Part shown: one piece after another, positions 44,645 through 53,572 of the stretch | Layout: every line of letters starts with the position of its first letter | How positions within the stretch are numbered: position 1 is the stretch's first letter | Translations under genes and position numbers: made by a program | The notes under the pieces: generated by a model | What the model saw: the letters and a program-made list of their open reading frames with translations, nothing else | Databases searched by the model: none | Told to the model about the DNA's origin: nothing | DNA from: Sphaerosporella brunnea | Taxonomy: Eukaryota; Ascomycota; Pezizomycetes; Pezizales; Pyronemataceae | DNA length: 64,000 nt | Reading direction: 5' to 3' | Assembly (NCBI GenBank): GCA_008704415.1 | Contig: VXIS01000071.1 | Location: forward strand, 102,486-166,485

Positions 44645-47186
44645 TTCGGAGTGTGGATTTTTCATGCCGAGATGGTTGAGTTTGTTAGATATGGGTTTCG
44701 TCACATCACCTTGCAGCAGAACCCTTGAAAAAGAAACGTCGTTTTACTTGTGGTATGTGTGCCTGCAATTATGCAGGCTGTTAGGTACCACCCTGTGGTA
44801 ATTGAAAGTGGGTACCTACCGTCATATTTAATTAACGGCGTTCGAAGGCGCCGTTACGCCCGAGAACTACCGGTAAGACAGCTGTCAGGAAGCGTTGTAC
44901 ACCCCTCATCTAGGTATCCATAATTCTTGGGAGTTTAGTATCGGTGAACACCTAACCCTCTCGAGATCTCCTGTATGCATCTCATAAGGATACATAGGCT
45001 CAACATGGCCACAGCTCCATTCGCACGCTGGGCGGCCTGACAACTCGCTGACCACTATTGAAGGCACATCATCGATAGCGGAGCTATTCAGCTCGCTCAC
45101 TCAGCCTAATCTCAAAATTAGATTAAGCCGTCCCGCTCTCTTGGCTCAAGGGAACCGCACGGCCATAGAGCCAGATAGTCTGTGGCTGTCATTGTTGAAC
45201 CGTAGACTGCACTTCTTCAGCATTGCCTTTCCGCTGCCGCAGCCACCCGTGATTCAAGATGTACAAAACGGTCTTGTCCAACGCGGAGTAAAGTTGCCTG
45301 AATGTATGCAGAGTATGTACCTGAGACTCTCAGGTGTCGGTGTTTTGGAAAATAATTCCTGGGCTTTCACGCCACTGAATCACTTGATTTTTGGCCGAAT
45401 ATAAGCAAGGCAGGCGCGGATCAGCCCTGCTCTCTCGGGTGGGGCCACGTTCTTGGTGGATAGGGAACGTAGGTACCATCTGGAATCTATATGTCTACAA
45501 CTGGCGGCTGCTGCATGATTCCGCTAGAAACTTGTGTCTTGGGTGCATGAGGGCAGTATCTAGAGTCCCTGGCGAGTAACTACTCCAGTGATGCCCCGAG
45601 AAGCACCTGCAAGTTCACAGCAGTTGCCTTAGCGACGCGCCAAGAGCGGTGAATAAACTCGGCATCCCTTACGATTGGCGTTGCAAACGAACTGGTGGGG
45701 ATCGCACAATTATCTTTTCCGCCATACCTTGCTTGTTTTTGTGAACTCTGCGTTTCCGTGGTGATATGGAACTTTGTTTGATGTTCTTGCGCTCTCGTCC
45801 AGGCTTCCATGATACCGGCGAATTCTTGCCCTTTTGACGGCCGCCCACCGGAGATTATTCTTTCTGAAAGTCATCTGACCCTTTCGAATCCAATTCACAG
45901 CCATGTCTTGGCTGTTTGTCAAGATCGGCGAACGTTCTTCACTTCTTCGCGGCTTGGCCTCCGGACCGCGCTTCTATGTAGAGTGAAGCGTTTTCCCATG
46001 GGCAGGAATTTCTTCCGCGCGGTACCGGATACGGTCTTCTGGAGCCAAACGAACGCCAGAGGAGTAGACTGCATCCTGCCCCACACTGTCTAGGCCAGCC
46101 ACCGCCGGTGCTCCGCAGCTCTACATGTAGCAGCTGGAAAACTTGGGGTTGCGAATTGTTCCTTTCTTTCGGCCATAGAACGTTCCTATCGTTGTGAGGT
46201 AACGTACGGCATATGCGCGATAATGCATGTCTCTGATGTTGAACAGATTGATTCCCGCTTCCCGAGCGCCGACTGCAGCTGGAACCTTTCGTACTACATA
46301 CCCAGCCTTGGCTGCGTTGTACAAGCAAGCCTGCCGCAACTCTATACACTATTGACTGCTCTACCCTATGCCCCTGCACCGGGCTGGTTATCCAGCATGC
46401 GCAGTCCACAAGCGAATTGAACGGGGAGCCCGGCAAGTCACACGCTGGGTGAAAGTGGATAGTCTCGTGGAAGCTAGCTAGCACCAAGTATCAAAACCTT
46501 TGATCATCTTCAGACGATCATCTGAACCTCCAGTGCGCCTGCAGCACCCGCCAATGCAATTCCCGTCGAGGAAGATCCACACCAGCGACATTCATATCCC
46601 GACGTATGACAATCGCACATGGTCTCGAAATCGGGAGCAATCTGATCGGTTTAGGGAGTTCGAAAAGAAGCAAAAATGTGGCTAGAGCTCCGCCGTTGAG
46701 AGAGCAGAAAATCTTGCCCTTCTGGCGTCATCGGGGAAATAGTCTGCTGCAACGTCGTGCTCGCCCGATTCTTGATATCGATCAGTGCCACAGATTCAGT
46801 TGTATTCATCCCCTCCATTTTCCCGGAGCTCGCCAACACAACTCTTGAGACGAAATATTTTCCAATTGCCAAGATGCTTTTCTCAAGGGTTCCGCTCCTC
46901 CTGAGGATGCACCACCACCGGCTTACCCACCTCTACGCCTGGTAGCTTTCAACGCCTGGCTGCTCCCGTGCTACTCCCCCTCCACACTTTGTATGCTTTC
47001 GAATGATGCCCAGAAATCTCCAAGACCTCCGGAGACAATATAAAGCTCCAATGCCCTCTATGTATTCGGCTCCCAACTCACTGAGCTCTTTAGAAAACAA
47101 TCCGGCGCTTTTCTACGTCTCTCGCTCAGAATCAGGAGCCTTACAACACCACGGTCTTTTGAAGATTTTCACATCACATCTCCACC
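44645..47186. other. 2.5-kb spacer between the hAT-like element and the chitin deacetylase gene
   Basis: Some minus-strand stretches are open (for example 45580-45810 and 46121-46339, the latter with AAKAGYVVRKVPAAVGAREAG and INLFNIRDMHYRAYAVR), but I could not assemble a gene. The right end is the promoter of the chitin deacetylase gene. Confidence 0.45.
47039..47044 (+). promoter_or_regulatory. TATA box of the chitin deacetylase gene
   Basis: TATAAA lies 148 bp before the ATG, the only good TATA box in the proximal region. Confidence 0.5.
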
Positions 47187-48506
47187 ATGAAGGCTTGGTT
47201 GGCCACTGTAGCTTTTGCCGCCACGACTTTTGCCGCAGCGCTTCCGGCACCAGGAAACAGTATTCCCAAGATGCTTCTCAAGCGTGTTGTGTCACCTGAT
47301 GGTACCTGTGGTGGCTCGAATGGATATACGTGTCCAGCAGGAACCACCAAATGTTGCTCTCAATGGGGTGTGTATACTTCCATGGAGCCCGATTCCGGCT
47401 GTTTCACAGAGAGTTCTAACTTGCGAAAGGGTGGTGCGGTGATACTGCGGAATTTTGCGGTAAGCCACAATTCTGGACCGGCGCTGCTCGCAGCCGAGCC
47501 GGCTTCCTTCCAGGAATTTGCTGACATGCAAGCCACAGGAACTGGTTGCCAGCCGGCTTTTGGGGTACGTAACCCTTAGATATCAGATTGATCCCCCGAG
47601 TTCCAGGCCCAATATTGACATGCAAAAAGTCGTGCTCTGGAGGGGGTTCGACGCCAACGCCAACTCCGACTCCGACTCCTCCACCGTCTACTGGCGGTCG
47701 CCCAAAGGTCGGCAACGTTCCGTATGGTGAGGAATTACGAGACAAGATTCAAGTGAAAGTTTTTGCTGAGAGGAACTAGGAGCCAACATTTACACCTGCA
47801 CTCGGCCTGGGTTTGTTGCTCTAACATTTGATGACGGCCCACATGTCTTCACCTCCGGCCTGCTAGACATCCTAAAAGCGAATGGAGTTGTTGCCACATT
47901 CTTCTTGAACGGAAAAAATTGGGGAGACGATGATATTTACGGATCAACCAAGAGTGCGCTTGTACAGCGAATGATTGCCGAGGGCCACCAAGTTGGTTCA
48001 CACACGTAGGTTCCCATAGTCCCAACTAAAGAGCTACAGCTTGCTGATCTTAATCTCGCTTCAGTTGGAGCCATGCGGACCTCGACACCCTCTCCCCTTC
48101 TGGGATGACTTCTGAAATGACACAGCTGGAAAGTGCTTTCCTCAGCATCATCGGAAAGTACCCAACATATATGCGCCCCCCGTACTTCTCCTGTAGTGGA
48201 ACTTGCCAGTCGAACATGGGGAACCTTGGGTACCATGTTATCAACACCGATCTGGATACGCTGGATTGGCAGAACAACACCCCCTCTACTATCCAGAACA
48301 GCAAGAACATCTTTGCAAATGCAATCAACTCGGCGGACCCGGCCAGTAGGGGTTTCATCCCGCTCACTCACGACGTTCACTCTACAACAGTGAACAGCTT
48401 GGTGCAGTACATGATCGACACTCTCAAGTCACGTGGATTCAAGGCCACTACAGTCGGGTGGTGCTTGAATGACCATTCCAGCAATTGGTACAGAACAACG
48501 CAGTAA
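47187..48506 (+). CDS. Secreted chitin deacetylase: CBM18 + linker + CE4 domain
   Basis: The enzyme deacetylates chitin to chitosan at the cell wall. Six exons are inferred: 47187-47367, 47430-47459, 47539-47564, 47630-47726, 47780-48005 and 48065-48506 (333 residues, phases consistent). A signal peptide covers about residues 1-19. One chitin-binding CBM18 module (CGGSNGYTCPAGTTKCCSQWG, WCGDTAEFCG, TGCQPAFG, SCSGG; described in pieces) is assembled from four exons, two of them only 30 and 26 nt. A (TP)n linker follows. The CE4 domain has TFDDGP (motif 1, near 127), HTWSH (motif 2, metal-binding His pair, near 185), RPPYFSC (motif 3, near 222), DTLDW (motif 4) and LTHDVH (motif 5, near 287). 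All catalytic motifs are present, so it should be active. Wall remodelling or hiding chitin from hosts are possible roles. Confidence 0.94.
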
Positions 48507-49818
48507 ATGCGTATGTTGGGAGATGGCAGCAGAGCTTTAAATTCCACCAAAAAAAAACAAAAAAAAAACATAGAAGTTCTTATGTTCTTGGTTCCTTTCC
48601 TCCAGCAAAGTCCTAATGATTGCATACTCATGTTTTCCCTTAAATTTCCTTCTGGCTTACTCTGGCACGGGTGGGGTTATTTTTTGGCGCTCTTAATGTT
48701 GTTCGAGAGGAGGTGTATTCCCATGGATAATTCCTCGCTCAATGAAGTGGGAAATGCGGGGCAGGACCCTGGGCGGGGAAATGTGTAGACGAATTTATTG
48801 GTAATAGAAATTGCATGCCCCCTTTAGTGATCATAATCCTCCGTTTATCTCTTGTTTTCTCCGATTGACCCCACGTGGAGCCTTGCAGAGATCGTGGCGT
48901 GATGGACCAATGTGGTACTGCAGCTGCAAGCTGTAGGTTCCCGTAGGTGGAGGCACCTAAACCTCCCAAGGAGATAGGAGCTTTGGACCCTGATGCAGTG
49001 ATTATGAACTGTGTCCAGTGGTCCATTAATGCAAGGCCCCGGTGCACCAGATGAACCAAGCCAGACGGAGTGCGAGTGATACAATGTGTCTGGTTCTGTG
49101 TGCTATATGCTAAGTATCTTGAGGTTTTATGAGACCGGTTTTGGTGGCTATGCCTAATTCGCTGTCGATGCACTCGCCCGTCGTTGAATGGAGAGTATGG
49201 AAGTCGAATGACGGGTCAGTGACCGGACATGAGGTCACGGAGTAGATGCTTAGGCAGGAACGTCAGTGTATAGAGACCTTTTTCCGTTGCAGATTTACTG
49301 CACCAGAAGATCTCTGGCAGAAATCGCTCCGAACTTGAAGTTTTGCCACAAATTCACCGCTGATGAGAGTTAAATTACGACTTCACATGGCACCCGAGTA
49401 GCAACTACCAAGGAAATTTGCGGCTCCTCGTGACTCCTCCCGGCTGATAGAGCTTCAGACGCCGGGACGATTTCGCAGGGAGGAAACGGGATAACCGTAC
49501 CTACTCCCAATGGGTCGGGTCATCCCGCGTCACGCGACGGTCATGTAATGACCGTCATGGTAATGACTGGAGAGGTGGTGATGCATAGTGATTGACTCGA
49601 TGTTTGCCATGGCCCGTCTCGGCTGTCCGCAACAGTTGCCAAGCCGGGAGCGTTTAGCTGTCAACTAACTTACCCTGAACCAGGTGCGCGGCAACCCCTG
49701 GATCACAAGCAACAAGCTGTCTTTTTGAAGATCTTCAATCCTTACGACCTCACGATTTCCCTTCCATCACGACCAAAAAAGCTTCCTTCGACGCCGCAGT
49801 CGCTCGCTCTCCTCCAAA
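48507..49818. other. 1.3-kb spacer
   Basis: Right after the chitin deacetylase stop is an A-rich stretch. A 17-bp hairpin, CGGTCATGTAATGACCG, lies at about 49537-49553 in the EMP24 upstream region. No gene recognised. Confidence 0.5.
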
Positions 49819-50605
49819 ATGCGTTTTACGTCCCTTGTTTTCGGTGCTGCCGCCTTGGTGGCCACTGCAGCGGCGCATAGCATCCACCTGAACCCTCACG
49901 CACGCGAGTGCTTCCATGAGAACCTGCACCGTGAAGACCGCATGACCGTATCCTACCAGGTCGGAGACCGCGAATTCGGCAGTGCAGGAAACTTGGAGGT
50001 TGATTTCTGGGTATGACTCTACTCCTCCTCTTCAATCCCTCTTTGAAGAGCTCGGAGGTCTGACACGAAACCCCCATCGCAGATCCAAGATCCGGCCGGA
50101 AACTTCATTGACAACAAGAAAGCGACGTCGGGTGGAAGCTCGGAGTTCGAGGCGCAACTGGACGGAAGGTACACTTACTGTTTCTCGAACGAGATCTCTG
50201 GATCTGCATACAAGGAGGTCAACTTCAACGTCCACGGTGTCGTCTACGTCCCCGAAGACCCCACGCACTCGGATCCGCTCGAGAAAAGCATCAAGACCCT
50301 CGGCGAACTGTTGAACCAGGTCAAGGATGAGCAGGAGTACGTCCTCTCCGACAGCAATACTGGGGTTTGGGACTAATTGTCTGGGATAGGTACATCGTGG
50401 TGCGTGAGATGGTTCACCGGAATACGGCCGAGAGCACGAACTCCCGTGTGAAGTGGTGGAGCATTTTTCAGCTTGGCGTAGTGGGTGGAAACGGACTATT
50501 CCAGGTGTGGTACTTGAAGCGGTTCTTTGAGGTTTGTGACATCCCCGACTGGATAATTTGAGAGGTTTCAAGCTCACAAGCAAATAGGTCAAGCGTGTCG
50601 TATAA
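49819..50605 (+). CDS. emp24: EMP24-type p24 cargo receptor of COPII vesicles
   Basis: p24 proteins cycle between ER and Golgi and help load GPI-anchored proteins into COPII vesicles. Four exons are inferred: 49819-50010, 50083-50336, 50390-50531 and 50588-50605, giving 201 residues (yeast Emp24 has 203). A signal peptide covers residues 1-19. The GOLD domain carries the two cysteines (ARECFHENL and YTYCFSNEI) and NVHGVVYV. A coiled-coil linker leads to VKDEQEYIVVREMVHRNTAEST, then RVKWWSIFQLGVVGG, the membrane span and the cytosolic tail YLKRFFEVKRVV with the FF coat-binding motif. The tail is completed by an 18-nt last exon. The pattern RNTAESTNxRVKWWS points to the Emp24 (p24-beta) branch rather than Erv25 or Erp. 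Confidence 0.95.
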
Positions 50606-52603
50606 GCGTCTCTTCGATCTGTATACTCGCTATTCGTTGTTTGCATTTTATCGTCATCGCTATCGCGATACTATTTCAAGTGGGTCATGGGGTGGTGCGG
50701 TACAGCGTGATTGGATATATCATTAACGGCGGTAATGAGAACCAAAAAGCCATGAGTGATGCGATAGTTGTGGAGCATGAGTTGACGACGCCTCCGGCAA
50801 CAACTTTCCTTCTATCGCCAATATGATTGCATCATGCACAACGCATGGACAAATTGAACCGGTGAATCAAGCTTCTTTTGCAGCGGAGGCCCAAGAAGCA
50901 GAAGGGCGCCACTCATGCGCCGCACCGCCACAACACCGAAATCCGAGTGCTATTACGTGACGCTTCCCAGCACCAAAACACAGTCATCAGGGGAAGGAGG
51001 AGGCCAACTAGCCGTTTCCGGCAGGGCAATATAAATGCGCGCGTGCAAGATCCAGTAAAACCATGGATCCATCAAAGAGATAAAGGGGCTGCATTCACAT
51101 GCCATAAGAAACGAAGATCACTTTACTAGGGCCGGAGAGATCGAACAGATGTTGATGGCTTTACGGGTACATGTAGGAAGCATATAAACCAAGTGTCCTT
51201 AGAGTACATGTATACCTTTGAGCACATCGAGCTGAGACTCCATTTTACTTCCCAGCGGCGGCTTTCAGGGTTTCTGGTCCACAGAGCATGGCAGGTTTAC
51301 TTGTATCTGATGGCAGTCTCGTCTCCTACCTAGATAGTGCATCTAAAATCCTCAATCAGGGCGCTTTGCATGGCTTTGTACTCTTTCAGCACCACACAAA
51401 TTAAACAGTCATGAAAAAAAATATTCATCCATCCACTATAGAGCACCTCCTCCCTTTGTTGTACAGTGTATTGAGGTCTGCACCAGCAGCGGCGAGGGCT
51501 CTCTAGTGCAACACATCAAGGGCGTGACCCTAAACCTGTCTTGAGCATTGACGGGCCTGCTGAGAGTTGGCCGCCTGTGTCTCACCTTAATTCCTCACTA
51601 CGGCTTTTATCAACTCGCAGCCGGTGGCCACCTGCTGATGTGGCACGGTGAAGTTGCTCACTCGATCAAATTTCACTCGCGCTTCACCGATTATCACGCC
51701 ATCCGAAAGCCGGTGGCTGAAGGCCGGCCGGCTGGTCCAATGGCCAGCACAACCTACGGTCACAAGCCCAGCCGGCCCTGGGCTGGTCGGCTAGTACGGC
51801 ATCAATGTCTCCCATGGCCATTTCATTAAACCCGCTTTTCCTCTTGATGCTATAAGGGGGGGTATGCAGGCTCGGGTTTGGACCAAAGGTGGCAGAGTCC
51901 ACAGAGGTCATGAGAGGAGAGTCCGCTCAGCCACGAGAATGGTTCAATCCGGTACATTCCAATTCATGAAAATCATGGTGTTGAAGGTGGATTGCATTAC
52001 CATGTCGGGTCATAGCATCATCAACTGGAGTAAGATTATTTATTCACCAATGGTTATCGTCGCTACAGATGAGATGCGGGTAGCAAACAGTCGTCAAACC
52101 ATCAGCATGGCGAGTACCATTCCACGAGCTATCAGAATCGTATCCACCAACGACACAATCGCCTACTCCCCCAAATGAAAACCCATGAAAGACCAGTTAG
52201 AAAATTATAGGAAAAAGGAAAGAAAAAAAACAAAAGAGAAGATGAAGAAGAATAAAAAAAAAACGTCCTGTCGGAAGCATTTACAAAGAAAACACCTAGC
52301 TCTAGCCCCATCAACAGTCGAAAACCGCGTCCTTTTGATACAGTGTCTTGCGCCGCCTTTTTTTCGCACAGTGATGGTACAGGCATGTTATGTTACCCCA
52401 AAGAAAAAGATTATGTCCGTTCCATGCAGAGTAGAAAGTATGAACAGTAGACGCCCAGGCGAAATAGTCCTGCTGCTACCCGATGAGCAAGATTGGTTTC
52501 GTCCCGGTGCGAGTGAAAAAAAAAAAAAAAAAAAAAAAAGCCGACTGCGTAGCTATGGACTTAGTACTGACTAAGGCAATAAAAATGGGGAAAGGCATAC
52601 AAA
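50606..52603. other. 2.0-kb spacer
   Basis: It contains GC-rich inverted repeats around 51715-51790 (GCCGGCCGG / CCAGCCGGCC), an A run at 52516-52539 and the 3' flank of the repeat-peptide gene. No gene recognised. Confidence 0.5.
52516..52539 (+). repeat. 24-nt A homopolymer
   Basis: Uninterrupted A run 65 bp downstream of the repeat-peptide stop codon. Confidence 0.85.
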
Positions 52604-53572
52604 TTAACGTATAGGCTTGCCTGGCTGAGGCACCCAATCTGGATCGTCTTGCCTCTTGATAGGCTTCCCAGGCTGAGGAACCCAGTCTCTCTTGATCGGT
52701 TTCCCGGGCTGAGGCACCCAGTCTCTCTTGATAGGCTTGCCTGGCTGAGGCACCCAATCTGGATCGTCTTGCCTCTTGATAGGCTTCCCAGGCTGAGGAA
52801 CCCAATCTCGCTTGATAGGCTTGCCTGGCTGAGGCACCCAATCTGGATCGTCTTGCCTCTTGATAGGCTTCCCAGGCTGAGGAACCCAGTCTCTCTTGAT
52901 CGGTTTTCCGGGCTGAGGGACCCAGTCTCTCTTGATAGGCTTGCCTGGTTGGGGGACCCAGTCTGGTTCGGCTTCTCTCTTGATCGGTTTCCCGGGCTGA
53001 GGGACCCAATCTCGCTTGATAGGCTTGCCTGGCTGAGGCACCCAATCTGGGTCGTCTTGCCTCTTGATCGGTTTCCCGGGCTGAGGGACCCAGTCTCGCT
53101 TGATAGGCTTGCCTGGCTGAGGCACCCAGTCTGGTTCGGCTTCTCTCTTGATCGGTTTCCCGGGCTGAGGGACCCAATCTCGCTTGATAGGCTTGCCTGG
53201 CTGAGGCACCCAATCTGGATCGTTTTGCCTCTTGATCGGTTTCCCGGGCTGAGGGACCCAGTCTCGCTTGATAGGCTTGCCTGGCTGAGGCACCCAATCT
53301 GGATCGTTTTGCCTCTTGATCGGTTTCCCGGGCTGAGGGACCCAGTCTCGCTTGATAGGCTTGCCTGGCTGAGGCACCCAATCTGGATCGTTTTGCCTCT
53401 TGATCGGTTTCCCGGGCTGAGGGACCCAGTCTCGCTTGATAGGCTTGCCTGGTTGAGGGACCCAGTCTGGCTCTGGTTCTGCTTCGCGTAGAAGAAGGTC
53501 TCCGCCTTCGCCGGGTAGAGGGACTGCAACAACCCCCAAGGCGAGGGTGAGGAGGACGAGGAAGGACTTCAT
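52604..53572 (-). CDS. Kex2-processed repeat precursor, alpha-factor-like (21 identical peptides)
   Basis: This is a single-exon gene of 322 residues. A signal peptide (about residues 1-17, MKSFLVLLTLALGVVAV) is followed by a short leader ending REAEPEP and then 21 copies of DWVPQPGKPI. The first 20 copies end in Lys-Arg and the last ends in Arg-stop. Spacers after some copies are QNDP (three), EAEP (two) and QDDP (four); the other repeats follow KR directly. KR is the Kex2 site, a Kex1-type carboxypeptidase would trim it, and EA/EP pairs are substrates of Ste13-type dipeptidases, exactly as in yeast alpha-factor (KREAEA spacers). A Trp near the N-terminus and a PGxP turn also fit alpha-type pheromones, whose cores contain W and PGQP. 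I infer a mating-pheromone precursor. A Kex2-processed repeat peptide of other function is possible. A ustiloxin-type cyclic peptide is less likely: the repeat has no Tyr or Phe and no DUF3328 or tyrosinase gene is near. Confidence 0.85.
   Translation of the reverse strand: MKSFLVLLTLALGVVAVPLPGEGGDLLLREAEPEPDWVPQPGKPIKRDWVPQPGKPIKRQNDPDWVPQPGKPIKRDWVPQPGKPIKRQNDPDWVPQPGKPIKRDWVPQPGKPIKRQNDPDWVPQPGKPIKRDWVPQPGKPIKREAEPDWVPQPGKPIKRDWVPQPGKPIKRQDDPDWVPQPGKPIKRDWVPQPGKPIKREAEPDWVPQPGKPIKRDWVPQPGKPIKRDWVPQPGKPIKRQDDPDWVPQPGKPIKRDWVPQPGKPIKRQDDPDWVPQPGKPIKRDWVPQPGKPIKRDWVPQPGKPIKRQDDPDWVPQPGKPIR
52607..53467 (-). repeat. Coding minisatellite of 36/48-bp units
   Basis: Each 36-bp unit encodes one peptide plus KR; 12-bp spacers extend some units to 48 bp. 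Two synonymous unit types largely alternate (one with AGGCTTGCCTGGCTG, the other with CGGTTTCCCGGGCTG on the plus strand), giving an 84-bp higher-order period. All other frames are also long and open because the period is a multiple of three; they are shadows. Confidence 0.93.

Noticed and set aside
49537..49553. CGGTCATGTAATGACCG hairpin upstream of emp24 as a regulatory element
   Set aside because: Single short palindrome with no known binding factor; kept only as a note in the spacer entry.
52476..53532. Three further long ORFs (about 280-323 codons) overlapping the repeat-peptide gene in other frames and on the other strand
   Set aside because: They arise because the repeat period is a multiple of three. 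None has a signal peptide or sensible composition.
52604..53572. Ustiloxin/dikaritin-type RiPP cluster
   Set aside because: Repeats are Kex2-flanked as in that class, but the core has no Tyr or Phe and there is no DUF3328 (UstY-type) or tyrosinase gene in the neighbouring sequence.
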